This document shows positions 52,217 through 61,577 of a stretch of DNA of 64,000 nt, piece after piece; positions within the stretch are counted from its first letter, which is position 1, and each line of letters opens with the position of its first letter. Made by a program: the position numbers and the translations under genes. The notes beneath the pieces were generated by a model, which made no database searches, was not told where the DNA came from, and saw only the letters and a program-made list of their open reading frames with translations. Origin of the DNA: CAVTPU01 sp963736695 (GTDB lineage Bacteria; Actinomycetota; Actinomycetes; Mycobacteriales; Micromonosporaceae); NCBI GenBank assembly GCA_963736695.1, contig CAVTPU010000001.1, positions 992,001 through 1,056,000 on the forward strand, in the 5' to 3' direction.

Positions 52217-53332
52217 ATGCGACACGTGCTGGCCTCCCTCACCGTTCTCGCCGGCGCCTGGCAGCCCTTCGCCTTCGGAGGAGCCGCCACCGAACTCGGC
52301 GCACCACCGCCACGATCGGTCTCGGCGACCGCGACCCCCACCGCACCGAACCACCGGGAAACCGCCGGGGTGGATGTCTGCGTGGTCAAGGATCCGCGGG
52401 CGGTGGAGCTCTCCGGACTCGTCGCGATCAACGGAGGTTATGTCGCGATCAACGACAGCCAGACCGACCCGGCCCGCACCCGGATCTTCTGGCTCAACCA
52501 GACGTGTGCAATCACCCGAACCGTGTCCTATCCGACTGCGGCACGCGACCCGGAAGATGTCGGGGTCGCTCGCGACGGCACCGTGTGGGTCGCCGACATC
52601 GGCGACAACGTGACGGCTCCGCAACGCCGCCGCACCATCGCGTTGTGGCGGGTGCCGGCCAGCGGCGGGACACCCGTGATCCACCGCCTCGCCTATCCCG
52701 ACGGCCCGCACGACGCCGAGGCTCTGCTTCTCACCGCCGACGGCCAGCCGATCATCATCACCAAGGAGATCGACGGCCGCGCCGGCCTCTATCAGCCGAC
52801 CGGCCCGCTGGTCGCCAGCGCCGCCGAGGGGGTTCCGTTGCGCCGAGTCGGCGAATTCGCGCCCGTCTCGACCGGCATCAACAACAGCCTCGGAGACATC
52901 GGCGAACTGCTCGTCACCGGAGCGGCCACCACCGTCGACCGGAGTCGGGTGACGCTTCGCACCTACACCGCCGCCTATGAATGGGACGTGCCCGGCGGAG
53001 ACCTCGTCAAGGCCATCACGTCCGGGCGGCCGCGGGTGACCGTGCTGCCCGACGAACGACAGGGCGAGGCGATCACCTACACAGTGGACGGTTCGGCGTT
53101 CGTCACGGTCAGCGACGAGGCCGGGCCGACCGCGCTGCGCCGCTATCCGCCGTCGACGGTCCAGGCGCTGCACCCGACCGCGACGGCCGCAGCGGCGGTG
53201 AACCCCGAGCCTCGACAGACGTGGCTCGAGACAGGCCCCGCACGCTATGGTGCGATCGCCGCCGCCGTCGGCGGCTTGGGACTCGTGCTCGCGGGCCTGG
53301 TCGGACTACGCCGCAACCGGCGCAGATCGTAG
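52217..53332 (+). CDS. Membrane-anchored beta-propeller-like protein (paralogue, no long tail)
   Basis: A 371-residue protein. A signal peptide at 1-22 is followed by an extracytoplasmic propeller-like domain (ELSGLVAINGGYVAINDSQT, DPEDVGVARDGTVWVADIGD, PIIITKEIDGRAGLYQPTGP). One membrane helix near the end (about 343-364) is followed by a short RRNRRRS tail. It is clearly homologous to the outer domain of the 48393-50546 protein: the WVADIGD/WVADVGD and QGEAITY/QGEAISY motifs line up, but the cytoplasmic repeat tail is absent. The start is taken at the ATG at 52217. It overlaps the convergent dapF end by 27 bp. Confidence 0.78.
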   Translation: MRHVLASLTVLAGAWQPFAFGGAATELGAPPPRSVSATATPTAPNHRETAGVDVCVVKDPRAVELSGLVAINGGYVAINDSQTDPARTRIFWLNQTCAITRTVSYPTAARDPEDVGVARDGTVWVADIGDNVTAPQRRRTIALWRVPASGGTPVIHRLAYPDGPHDAEALLLTADGQPIIITKEIDGRAGLYQPTGPLVASAAEGVPLRRVGEFAPVSTGINNSLGDIGELLVTGAATTVDRSRVTLRTYTAAYEWDVPGGDLVKAITSGRPRVTVLPDERQGEAITYTVDGSAFVTVSDEAGPTALRRYPPSTVQALHPTATAAAAVNPEPRQTWLETGPARYGAIAAAVGGLGLVLAGLVGLRRNRRRS

Positions 53333-54169
53333 CCGTCGGGAGCCGGCCGGCAGTCTCACCGTGCCGCTCGCGACGATCGTCGCGGGCCCGGTGAGCAGGC
53401 ACTCATCGCCGCTCAGGCGCACCCGGAGCCGACCACCGGGCACGTCGACGATGATCTCGCCACGCCGCCGCCCCGACTCGTGCAACACCACAGCCGCCAC
53501 CGCGCACGCACCCGAGCCGCATGAGAGGGTCTCGCCGACCCCGCGCTCGACGACCCGCATCCGCACCCGGTTGCGGCTGAGCCGTGCCACGAACTCCACG
53601 TTGGCGCCGGCCCGAAAAGCCGCTCGGTCCAGTCGCACCGGCCCGGTGAGATCGAGCCGGCCCGGCTCGTCGACGAAGCAGACCAGATTGGGGTTGCCGC
53701 AGGTCGCCGCGGTTCCCGGAAAGTCAACACCGGCGAGTGCCGCGACGCTCGGGGAGCCGACCGTCGGCACCGGCATCGTCACCGATACGTCGTCGTCGTG
53801 CACGGTCGCCGTCACCCGTCCGGATCTGGTCCAGATCGACACCTGGTCGCCGGCGGCCAGACCGGACTCGACGAGATAGCGGGCGAAGACCCTGGCACCG
53901 TTTCCGCACATCTGCGCGAGGCTGCCGTCGGCGTTGCGATAGTCCATGAACCACTCGGCGTCCTCGGCCGCGCCAGCGACCTCAGCCACCGCCCGCGTGC
54001 GCACCACGCGCAGCAGCCCGTCGCCACCGATGCCCGTGTGACGGTCGCACAGCGCCGCGACCTCAGCCGGGGCGAGCGGACGCGCGCCGTGCGGGTCGGG
54101 CACGATGACAAAGTCGTTTCCGGTTCCGTGTCCCTTGGCGAAGGGTAGCCCGGTCAGGTTCATCAGCAT
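53306..54169 (-). CDS. dapF: Diaminopimelate epimerase DapF
   Basis: A 287-residue enzyme that converts LL- to meso-diaminopimelate for lysine and peptidoglycan synthesis. Both catalytic cysteines are visible: AQMCGNGARVFARY (N-terminal half) and GETLSCGSGACA (C-terminal half). The start GHGTGNDFV motif is near residue 12. The ATG at 54169 shares a base with the miaA stop (TGATG), giving translational coupling; an ATG two codons later is possible. Confidence 0.94.
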   Translation of the reverse strand: MLMNLTGLPFAKGHGTGNDFVIVPDPHGARPLAPAEVAALCDRHTGIGGDGLLRVVRTRAVAEVAGAAEDAEWFMDYRNADGSLAQMCGNGARVFARYLVESGLAAGDQVSIWTRSGRVTATVHDDDVSVTMPVPTVGSPSVAALAGVDFPGTAATCGNPNLVCFVDEPGRLDLTGPVRLDRAAFRAGANVEFVARLSRNRVRMRVVERGVGETLSCGSGACAVAAVVLHESGRRRGEIIVDVPGGRLRVRLSGDECLLTGPATIVASGTVRLPAGSRRLRSAPVAA

Positions 54170-55128
54170 CACCGCAAGTGTGCCGCACCGTGGCCGGTGG
54201 TCGCAGGCGCCCGCACCACTTCGCGGGCGCGCTCGACAAGGTCGGAGCTCGCGGCGTTGAGCCACCGCACCCCCGTGTCGCGCCGAAACCACGACCGCTG
54301 GCGTCGAACAAAACGCCTGGTCGCGACCACCGTGTCGGCTTTGGCCTGGTCAGCTGGGCACAAACCGTCGAGCTGTCGCAACACCTGCTGATAGCCCAAG
54401 GCCCGACTCGCGGTGAGTCCGTCGCGCAGCCCGTGCGCCTCGAGCCGACGCACCTCGTCGACCAGACCGAGCAGCCACATCCGCTCGACCCGGTCGGCGA
54501 TGCGTTGATCGAGTTCGGCGGGGTCCCGGTCGACTCCGATCGTGACGACCGGATAGACCGGCGTCGGGTCTGGCAACCGGGCGGTCAGCGGCTCGCCGGT
54601 GATCTCCCACACCTCCAGCGCCCGCACGACGCGCCGGCCGTTGGTGGGCAGGATCCGGTCGGCCACGACCGGATCCTGGGCCGCCAGCCGGGCGTGCAGG
54701 GCCACCGACCCCACCTCGGCGAGCTCGGCCTCCAGACGCGCCCGCACGTCCGGATCGGTGCCGGGAAACTCGAACCGCTCCAGCGCGGCCCGCAGGTAGA
54801 GCCCCGAGCCGCCGACCAGCAGAGCCACCCGTCCGCGGGAGCGCACGTCGTCGATCGCGGCGCGCGCCACAGTCTGATATTCGGCGACACTCGCGGTCTC
54901 GGTGACCTCCCACAGGTCCAGCGCGTGATGGCGCACCCCGCCGCGTTCGGCGGGGGTGATCTTGGCGGTCCCGATGTCCATGCCCCGATAGAGCTGCATC
55001 GAGTCGGCGTTGATGATCTCGCCGTCGAGCTCCTCGGCGAGAGCGAGACTCAGCGCGGTCTTGCCGGCCGCGGTGGGCCCCACGATGGCCACCACCGGAG
55101 CAAGACCCAGACCTGGTACGCCGCTCAC
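54169..55128 (-). CDS. miaA: tRNA dimethylallyltransferase MiaA
   Basis: A 319-residue enzyme that adds the dimethylallyl group to A37 of UNN-reading tRNAs. The P-loop is GPTAAGKT (about 17-24), followed by INADSMQLYRGMDIGTAK and VGGSGLYLRA, with the tRNA-contacting RRQRSWFRRD near the C-terminus. The GTG at 55128 overlaps the upstream gene's TGA (GTGA). MiaB, encoded at 57408-58904, acts on its product. Coupled at the other end to dapF. Confidence 0.94.
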   Translation of the reverse strand: MSGVPGLGLAPVVAIVGPTAAGKTALSLALAEELDGEIINADSMQLYRGMDIGTAKITPAERGGVRHHALDLWEVTETASVAEYQTVARAAIDDVRSRGRVALLVGGSGLYLRAALERFEFPGTDPDVRARLEAELAEVGSVALHARLAAQDPVVADRILPTNGRRVVRALEVWEITGEPLTARLPDPTPVYPVVTIGVDRDPAELDQRIADRVERMWLLGLVDEVRRLEAHGLRDGLTASRALGYQQVLRQLDGLCPADQAKADTVVATRRFVRRQRSWFRRDTGVRWLNAASSDLVERAREVVRAPATTGHGAAHLR

Positions 55129-55874
55129 AGCGCGGCCTCCCGCACGCGGGCCAGACTGGCGACCAGATAACCCACGCCGTATGGGGCGTCGGCGTAGTGC
55201 GCCTCGCCGCGCCACGCCTCCCGCCCACCGGTGGCGGCCAGCACTCCGGCGAGCACCTGCCACGCGGCCCGCCCGCCACAGCGCAGCCGGTCGGCGAGGT
55301 CGGGGTCGATCGCGAGCAGCGGCTCGGGGTTCGCCGCGACGACGGCGGCGGCCACGTCGGCGTCGAACTCCTCGGCTCGGTCGTCGAGATAGCCGGGCGA
55401 CTTCTCCCCCCGGCACGCCGAACCGTCGGCCATCACGAGCAGGGCGGTCGGCCCGGCCACGTCGGCGGCGAGGCGACCGCCGACGTCGGCGCAGGTCTGT
55501 GCGTCGGCGGCGGCGTCGACCGACCACAGACGCACGCGCGCGGCGGTGTCGCCGAGCGCCGTCGACACGAGCCACACCCCCATGAGCAGACTCAACGGCA
55601 GGTCGCACAGTGGAGCCGGCGGCTGGTCGGCCGGAATGCAGACGTCGAGCGGCACCCCGTACGGGTGGAAGGAACTTCGCAGCGGGACGGGCAGTTCGCG
55701 CGTGACGCCGCCGGCACCCACCACCCACAGGTGTCGGACCCCGTCGCCGACCAGCCGCCGGACGGTCGTGACGCACGTCTCCCGCAGCCCGGCCAGCTCG
55801 TCGGCGGCGCCGGCGGCGATCTGGGGAACGAGTACGGGTGGATGGGGGCAGAGCGCGGCGGCGACAAGAGACAC
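55125..55874 (-). CDS. Class III extradiol dioxygenase subunit B-like (LigB-like) protein
   Basis: A 249-residue protein of the LigB-like family next to miaA, as in many actinobacteria (Rv2728c-like). Visible are the N-terminal ALCPHPPVLVPQIAAGAADE, LWVVGAGG, LLVMADGSACRGEKSPGYLD and AHYADAPYGVGYLVAS. Some iron-ligand residues of true LigB may be present, but activity is unproven. The GTG at 55874 is taken as start; the frame is open 23 codons further. Its end overlaps the miaA start by 4 bp. Confidence 0.83.
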   Translation of the reverse strand: MSLVAAALCPHPPVLVPQIAAGAADELAGLRETCVTTVRRLVGDGVRHLWVVGAGGVTRELPVPLRSSFHPYGVPLDVCIPADQPPAPLCDLPLSLLMGVWLVSTALGDTAARVRLWSVDAAADAQTCADVGGRLAADVAGPTALLVMADGSACRGEKSPGYLDDRAEEFDADVAAAVVAANPEPLLAIDPDLADRLRCGGRAAWQVLAGVLAATGGREAWRGEAHYADAPYGVGYLVASLARVREAAL

Positions 55875-56149
55875 CCCTGTACGGTAGCCTCCATCGACGT
55901 GGGAGCGTTTCCAGATTGCGCGAAGGTCACGGTTCGGCCGCACTGAGTCACCGACAGGCGTCCGCCGCTCGACGAGCCCCCTCAGTGACCTGTGAGAATG
56001 CCGTGGAGAAGAACCTATGGTTTCCGTCCCACCGCATCAAGGGGCTCGCGTTGCGGGGGCGCTGACACATAGTGTTCACGTTGCTGCGCTGTGGCGGCGC
56101 GACGCTCGGCGCGGGTCCGGGCGAGCCGGAAGGTTACGAGGGTGGGCAC

Positions 56150-57359
56150 ATGAGTGACTGGACGACCTTCGGTCGGGTCGACGTCGACGGGACCGTCTAC
56201 GTCAAGACGGCCGGTGGCGAACGGGTGGTCGGATCCTGGCAGGCCGGGACTCCGGAGGAGGGGTTGGCGCACTTCGCGCGACGCTTCGCCGACATCGTCA
56301 CCGAGGTAGACCTCATCGAAGCCCGGTTGGCCAACGGCGCCGCGGATCCAGGCCAGGCCGACGCGAGCCTTCGACGGCTGCGCGCCTCGCTTGACGACGC
56401 GCACGTCGTCGGCGACCTGGACGGTCTCGGCGCGCGACTCGACAAGCTCGTCACCATCGCGGAGGAGCGGTCCGCGCGCGGCGAAGGCCGCCCGCGACGC
56501 CGCACGCGCCGAAGCGGCGGCCCGCAAGACCGCGCTCGCCGAGGAGGCCGAGGAGATCGCGGCCAACTCCACCCAGTGGAAGTCCGGGGGCGATCGGCTG
56601 CGCGAGATCCTCGACGAGTGGAAGACACTCAAGGGCATCGACAAGCGGGTCGACGGCGAGCTGTGGAAGCGTTATTCGGCGGCCCGTGACTCGTTCGCCC
56701 GCCGCCGCGGCACCCACTTCGCCGGGCTCGATTCGCAGCGCAAGCAGGCGGCCGCTCAAAAGGAGGAGCTCGCCGCCGCCGCCGAAGCGCTCGTCGAGTC
56801 ATCCGAGTGGACCGCCACCGCGAACCAGCTCAAGGACCTCATGACGCAGTGGAAGGCCGCGCCGCGGGCAGCCCGCGACGTGGAACAGGCCATGTGGGAT
56901 CGCTTCCGCGCGGCGCAGGACGCGTTCTTCACCCGTCGCAGCGAGGCGTTCACCGCGCGGGACGAACAGATGCGCGCCGGCGTGGAGGCCCGTCAGGCGC
57001 TGCTCGTCGAAGCGGAGGCCATCGACGTCGACGCCGACCTCAAGGCCGCGCAGGCCGCGTTGCGTGACATCCAGTCGCGCTGGCACGACGCCGGCCGGGC
57101 ACCTCGAGAGGCCGTCTCCGGTCTCGACCGACGCCTGCGCGCCGTCGAAGACAAGATCCGGCACGCGTCCGACGCGGCGTGGCGGCGCACCACTCCTGAT
57201 GCGAGTCCGTTGCTCCTGCAGATGCGGGCGCAGGTGGCTGAGGCCGAGGCGCGGTTGGAGCGGGCGCAGGCTGCCGGAGATCAGAGCCGGGTACGCCAAG
57301 CGGAGAGCGCACTGACGCAGAAACGTCAGATCCTCGCGCTCGCTGAGAAGTCTTCCTGA
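56150..57359 (+). pseudogene. DUF349-domain protein gene with one +1 frameshift
   Basis: The N-terminal part (56150 to about 56480) reads SDWTTFGRVDVDGTVYVKTA, GTPEEGLAHFARRFADIVTE and LGARLDKLVTIAEERSAR. The rest, with at least two DUF349 repeats (STQWKSGGDRLREILDEWKT, SEWTATANQLKDLMTQWKAA), is in the next frame up to 57359. An extra G in the run CGCGCGGCG near 56478-56481 explains the split; after removing it about 402 residues of normal DUF349 protein result. DUF349 proteins are coiled and nucleic-acid-related, function unclear. If the extra base is an error the gene is intact. Confidence 0.8.
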
Positions 57360-57373
57360 CGCTCCGCTTCCGA

Positions 57374-57410
57374 TAGCTCCGCAGCGATCACCCAGCCTGC
57401 TGCGGAGCTA
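57374..57410. terminator. Bidirectional hairpin between DUF349 and miaB
   Basis: A perfect 12-bp inverted repeat (TAGCTCCGCAGC / GCTGCGGAGCTA) with a 13-base loop. Its right arm contains the miaB stop codon (TAG at 57410-57408 on the minus strand). It can end both convergent transcripts. Confidence 0.75.
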
Positions 57411-58904
57411 GGGGCGGGAGCCGATCGTCGGCATGCCCAGCATGACCGGCGCGGCGGCCGGCGCTTTCTGGGCCTCCTGCCACACGTCACCGGCCCGGGT
57501 GCGGCGGTGTCGCACCAGCGGCCCGTCGGCGTTGAGGTGGTGCGGGGCCGCATAGGTGACCGTCGCCCGAAGCACGTCCCCGGGGCGCACCGAGTCGGGA
57601 GCGACGCCGTCGGGGATGCTCACGTGCACCAACCTGCCGTCGCGGCCGCGTCCCGAGACGCGGCCGGTCGAGGTGTCCTTGCGGCCCTCGCCGACCGCGA
57701 CAAGCACCTCGATCTCCTGGCCGACGAGTCGCTTGTTCTCCGCCCAGGTGATCTCTTCGAGGCACGCGACGAGCCGCTCGTACCTCTCCTGAACGACGGC
57801 GGGCGGCACCTGATCGGGCATGGTCGCGGCCGGCGTACCAGGTCGGCGTGAATATTGAAAGGTGAACGCCGAAGCGAACCGCGCCCGCCGCACAACGTCG
57901 AGTGTCGCCTCGAAGTCGGCCTCGGTCTCGCCGGGGAATCCGACGATGATGTCGGTGGTGATCGCCGCGTCGGGCATCGCCGAACGCACCTTCTCCATGA
58001 TGCTCAGATAGCGGTCCGCGCGATAGGACCGACGCATCGCCTTGAGCACCTCGTCGGAGCCGGACTGCAGTGGCATGTGCAGGCTGTGGCAGACGTTGGG
58101 GGTCTGCGCCATGGCCTCGATGACGTCGTCGGTGAAGTCACGCGGGTGGGGGCTGGTGAACCGAACGCGTTCGAGTCCCTCATCGGCGAGCGTCCCGCAC
58201 TCGCGCAACAGTTTCCCGAACGCCAAGCGGTCACCGAACTGCACGCCATAGGAGTTGACGTTCTGCCCGAGCAGGGTCACCTCGAGCACGCCCTGCTCGA
58301 CCAGCGCCCGAATCTCGGCGAGCACGTCGTCGGGGCGACGGTCCTGCTCGCGGCCGCGCAGCGACGGCACGATGCAGAAAGTGCAGGTGTTGTTGCAGCC
58401 GACGGAGATCGACACCCAGCCGGAGTAGGTCGACTCTCGCCGGGTGGGCAGCGTCGACGGGAAGACCTCTAGCGCCTCGACGATCTCCACCTCGGCGGCG
58501 GCGTTGTGCCGAGCCCGTTCGAGCAAGACCGGAAGCGAACCGATGTTGTGGGTGCCGAAGACGACATCGACCCACGGCGCTCGTCGCACGATCTCGCTGC
58601 GGTCCTTCTGCGCGAGGCACCCACCGACGGCGATCTGCATGCCGGGATGGGCCTGTTTGACCGGCCGCAGGTGGCCGAGGTTGCCGTAGAGGCGGTTGTC
58701 GGCGTTCTCCCGCACCGCACAGGTGTTGAAGACGACGATGTCGGCGGATGTGCCTGGATCGGCGCGAACATAGCCGGCCGACGAGAGCAGACCACTGATG
58801 CGCTCGGAGTCGTGCACATTCATCTGACACCCATAGGTGCGCACCTCATAGGTGCGGATGGGCTCGGGACTCGGTGAGGGAGAGGCGTCGTTCATCGTGC
58901 CCAT
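57408..58904 (-). CDS. miaB: tRNA-2-methylthio-N6-dimethylallyladenosine synthase MiaB
   Basis: A 498-residue radical-SAM methylthiotransferase. The N-terminal UPF0004 domain holds the second-cluster cysteines YGCQMN, NTCAVREN and GGCLAQ. The radical-SAM motif is CNNTCTFC. The C-terminal TRAM domain (about 405-470) includes VGQEIEVLVAVGEGRKD. It converts i6A37 (the MiaA product) to ms2i6A37 in tRNA. Start codon: ATG at 58904, with another three codons later (58895); neither has a strong ribosome site. Confidence 0.94.
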   Translation of the reverse strand: MGTMNDASPSPSPEPIRTYEVRTYGCQMNVHDSERISGLLSSAGYVRADPGTSADIVVFNTCAVRENADNRLYGNLGHLRPVKQAHPGMQIAVGGCLAQKDRSEIVRRAPWVDVVFGTHNIGSLPVLLERARHNAAAEVEIVEALEVFPSTLPTRRESTYSGWVSISVGCNNTCTFCIVPSLRGREQDRRPDDVLAEIRALVEQGVLEVTLLGQNVNSYGVQFGDRLAFGKLLRECGTLADEGLERVRFTSPHPRDFTDDVIEAMAQTPNVCHSLHMPLQSGSDEVLKAMRRSYRADRYLSIMEKVRSAMPDAAITTDIIVGFPGETEADFEATLDVVRRARFASAFTFQYSRRPGTPAATMPDQVPPAVVQERYERLVACLEEITWAENKRLVGQEIEVLVAVGEGRKDTSTGRVSGRGRDGRLVHVSIPDGVAPDSVRPGDVLRATVTYAAPHHLNADGPLVRHRRTRAGDVWQEAQKAPAAAPVMLGMPTIGSRP

Positions 58905-59162
58905 CAGGTTACGCCGGTCGTGCGTCTGCCCGGCCGGCTGGCCGTACCCCTGGTTTGTGGTGTAGGGGGTGAATCGGCGACTCGACGGTCGGGCCCAGCC
59001 TCCCGGCCGCGACGTCACGGACGCATCAACCGATCAGCCGATGAGACACTCGACCGTTCAGCTGATAGAACGTCACCGTTATTGCCAAGTCATATGTGTC
59101 GTCCCCTACAGTTGCCGCACAACGCTGGAGTGCTTCCGGCGGACCTGAGGGGCGGTGCCACG

Positions 59163-59913
59163 GTGACTGGACCGGACCGACCAGTCATCGAGCTGGACTC
59201 CATCAACAAGCGGTTCGGGTCACTGCACGTGTTGCGTGACGTGTCACTCACGGTCAGGTCGGGCGAGGTGGTCGTCATCATCGGCCCATCCGGGTCGGGC
59301 AAATCCACCTTGTGTCGCACGATCAACCGATTGGAACCCATCGATTCCGGGACGATCCGCTTCAACGGCGAACCGCTGCCGGACGAAGGCCGTGCGCTGG
59401 CCCGACTGCGCAGCGAAGTCGGCATGGTCTTCCAGTCGTTCAACCTCTTCGCCCACATGACGATCCTGGACAACGTCATGCTCGGCCCGGTCAAGGTGCG
59501 TAAAGAGAAGGTTCCCGCCGCCCGCGAACACGCGTTGTCCCTGCTCGAGCGTGTCGGCATCGCCGATCAGGCCGGCAAGCATCCGGCGCAACTCTCCGGC
59601 GGCCAACAGCAGCGCGCCGCGATCGCCCGAGCGCTCGCGATGCGCCCCACGGCGATGCTCTTCGACGAGCCGACCAGCGCCCTCGATCCGGAGATGGTCG
59701 GCGAGGTGCTCGATGTCATGACCTCGCTCGCCCGCGACGGCATGACCATGATCGTGGTGACGCACGAGATGGGCTTCGCCCGCCACGCGGCCAACCGGGT
59801 GATCTTCATGGCCGACGGTCAGATCGTGGAAGAGGCGCCCCCGACACGAGTTCTTCACCGCCGCGCGCAGCGACCGAGCCCGGGACTTCTTGTCAAAGAT
59901 TCTCACGCACTGA
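59163..59913 (+). CDS. gluA: Glutamate-type ABC importer ATP-binding protein, 3' end frameshifted
   Basis: ABC ATPase of polar amino-acid importers. Walker A is GPSGSGKST, signature LSGGQQQR, Walker B AMLFDEPTSALD and the H-loop VVTHEMGF. The GTG at 59163 is taken as start. Near 59845 an extra C changes the frame just before the usual EFFTAARSDRARDFLSKIL ending. Correcting it gives a stop at 59911 and a normal protein of about 249 residues. Uncorrected, the frame reads through and fuses to gluB as one 635-codon frame. First gene of gluABCD. Substrate glutamate or glutamine is inferred from the family. Confidence 0.85.
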
Positions 59914-59948
59914 TGACCGCAGCCGGCACAACAGAGGAGACGCAACAG

Positions 59949-60827
59949 ATGAGGTTCACACGCATCGCAGCGGTGGCGTTGACGGCGGCGGTCACACTCG
60001 CCGCCGCCGCGTGCAGCGCCACGACCGGCGACACAACGGGCGGAACGGGCACCACGAAGGATTTCCCTGCCGGCTCCACAATGGAGCGACTGAACAAGGC
60101 ACAGAAGATCACAGTGGGAACGAAGTTCGACCAACCGCTCTTCGGCCTCAAGGGTCTCGACGGCAAACCGACCGGCTTCGACGTGGAGATCGCCAAGGCG
60201 CTCGCTGCCGAGCTCGGCATCGCCGCCGACAAGGTCGAGTTCGTGGAGTCGACCTCCAAGGTGCGCGAGGAATACATCGAGCAGGCCAAGGTCGATGTCG
60301 TCGTCGCGACCTACACCATCAACGACACGCGCAAGCAGCGCGTCGCGTTCGCCGGGCCTTACTACGTCGCCGGCCAGGACATCCTCGTGCGCGCCGACGA
60401 CACCAGCATCACCGGTCCCGACTCGTTCAAGGACGGCACCAAGAAGGTCTGCTCCGTGACCGGGTCCACCCCGGCCGGCAAGATCAAGGAGTACGTCAAG
60501 GACGAGGCGACCCAGCTGGTCCTCTTCGACGTCTACAGCAAGTGCGTCGACGCCCTCAAGACCAAGCAGGTCGACGCCGTCACCACCGACAACGTGGTCC
60601 TGCTCGGCTTCGCATCCAAGGAGCCGAACCTGCTCAAGCTGCTCGGCAAACCGTTCACCGAGGAGCCCTACGGCATCGGGGTCAAGAAGGACGACACCGT
60701 CTTCCGGACCTGGATCAACGACCAGCTCGAGAAGATGTACGCCGATGGCCGCTACGCCAAGGCGTGGAAGGACACCATCGGGGACCTCGCCTCGGCGCCG
60801 ACCGGCCCAGCGGTCAACCGCTACTGA
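59949..60827 (+). CDS. gluB: Glutamate-type ABC importer substrate-binding lipoprotein
   Basis: A 292-residue lipoprotein: basic start, hydrophobic core, lipobox A-A-A-C with Cys 22. The bacterial SBP type 3 domain follows (NKAQKITVGTKFDQPLFGLK, PTGFDVEIAKALAAELGI, KQRVAFAGPYYVAGQDILV, YGIGVKKDDTVFRTWINDQL). It captures the amino acid outside the cell and passes it to GluC/GluD. The ATG follows GGAGACGCAACAG. The frame is open upstream only because of the frameshift in gluA; a fusion is not needed to explain it. Confidence 0.92.
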   Translation: MRFTRIAAVALTAAVTLAAAACSATTGDTTGGTGTTKDFPAGSTMERLNKAQKITVGTKFDQPLFGLKGLDGKPTGFDVEIAKALAAELGIAADKVEFVESTSKVREEYIEQAKVDVVVATYTINDTRKQRVAFAGPYYVAGQDILVRADDTSITGPDSFKDGTKKVCSVTGSTPAGKIKEYVKDEATQLVLFDVYSKCVDALKTKQVDAVTTDNVVLLGFASKEPNLLKLLGKPFTEEPYGIGVKKDDTVFRTWINDQLEKMYADGRYAKAWKDTIGDLASAPTGPAVNRY

Positions 60828-60869
60828 TATCGCAGGCTCGGACACGGCTGAAGGGAGGCGAGGTCGCAC

Positions 60870-61577
60870 GTGGGCGTTCTCATTGAGCGTTTCGATGTGT
60901 TCGCCGGCGGCTTCCTCGTCACCCTTCAGCTGTGTCTGGTCTCGGTCGCCGGTGCGCTGATCCTCGGCACCCTGCTCGCGGTGCTGCGGGTGTCGCCGAT
61001 CCCGCCACTGCGCGCGGTGGGCACGGCCTATGTCACGATCGTGCGTAATGTGCCACTCACCGTCATCTTCTTCCTCTCCGCCTTCGGCCTGCCGCAACTC
61101 GGCAGCAACGCGAACTTCCTCAAGATCCCCGGACTCGACGCTCTCATCCCGCGACTAGGCACCGACCTGCCCTATTTCCGGTTCGCCGTCGTCGCTTTGA
61201 GCATCTACACCGCCGCGTTCGTCTGTGAGGCGCTGCGAAGCGGTGTCAACGCGGTGCCCGGCGGCCAAGCCGAAGCGGCCCGGTCGCTCGGACTCACCTT
61301 CACCCAGAACATCCGTTTCGTCGTGCTGCCACAGGCGTGGCGGTTCGCCATCGTGCCGCTCGGCACCGTGATCATCGCGTTGATCAAAAACTCGGCACTC
61401 GCGGGGGCGTTCGGCGTCGTCGGTGACCTCTCCGCCGCCGCGGACACGCTCACCTCGGAGAAGGGGCTTCCGTTGATCCCGATCTTCATCGGCATCGCGG
61501 TCGGCTACCTCATCATGACCGTTCCGTTGGGCATCGCGCTCGACCTGATTGAGAAGCGCCGGACGGTGGCCCGATGA
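60870..61577 (+). CDS. gluC: Glutamate-type ABC importer permease
   Basis: A 235-residue permease of the HisM/GlnP family with about five membrane helices. The coupling EAA motif is near residues 125-150 (EALRSGVNAVPGGQAEAARS, LGLTFTQNIRFVVLPQAWR). It pairs with GluD to form the membrane channel. GTG start with AGGGAGGCGAGG upstream; the last four bases overlap the gluD start (ATGA). Confidence 0.92.
   Translation: MGVLIERFDVFAGGFLVTLQLCLVSVAGALILGTLLAVLRVSPIPPLRAVGTAYVTIVRNVPLTVIFFLSAFGLPQLGSNANFLKIPGLDALIPRLGTDLPYFRFAVVALSIYTAAFVCEALRSGVNAVPGGQAEAARSLGLTFTQNIRFVVLPQAWRFAIVPLGTVIIALIKNSALAGAFGVVGDLSAAADTLTSEKGLPLIPIFIGIAVGYLIMTVPLGIALDLIEKRRTVAR

Noticed and set aside
58920..60827. A true GluA-GluB fusion protein
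   Set aside because: The joining segment is out of frame with the conserved GluA ending, and it would place a lipoprotein signal in the middle of the protein.
59244..61097. A 617-codon minus-strand open frame
   Set aside because: Antisense to gluA, gluB and gluC; no ribosome site and a biased composition.
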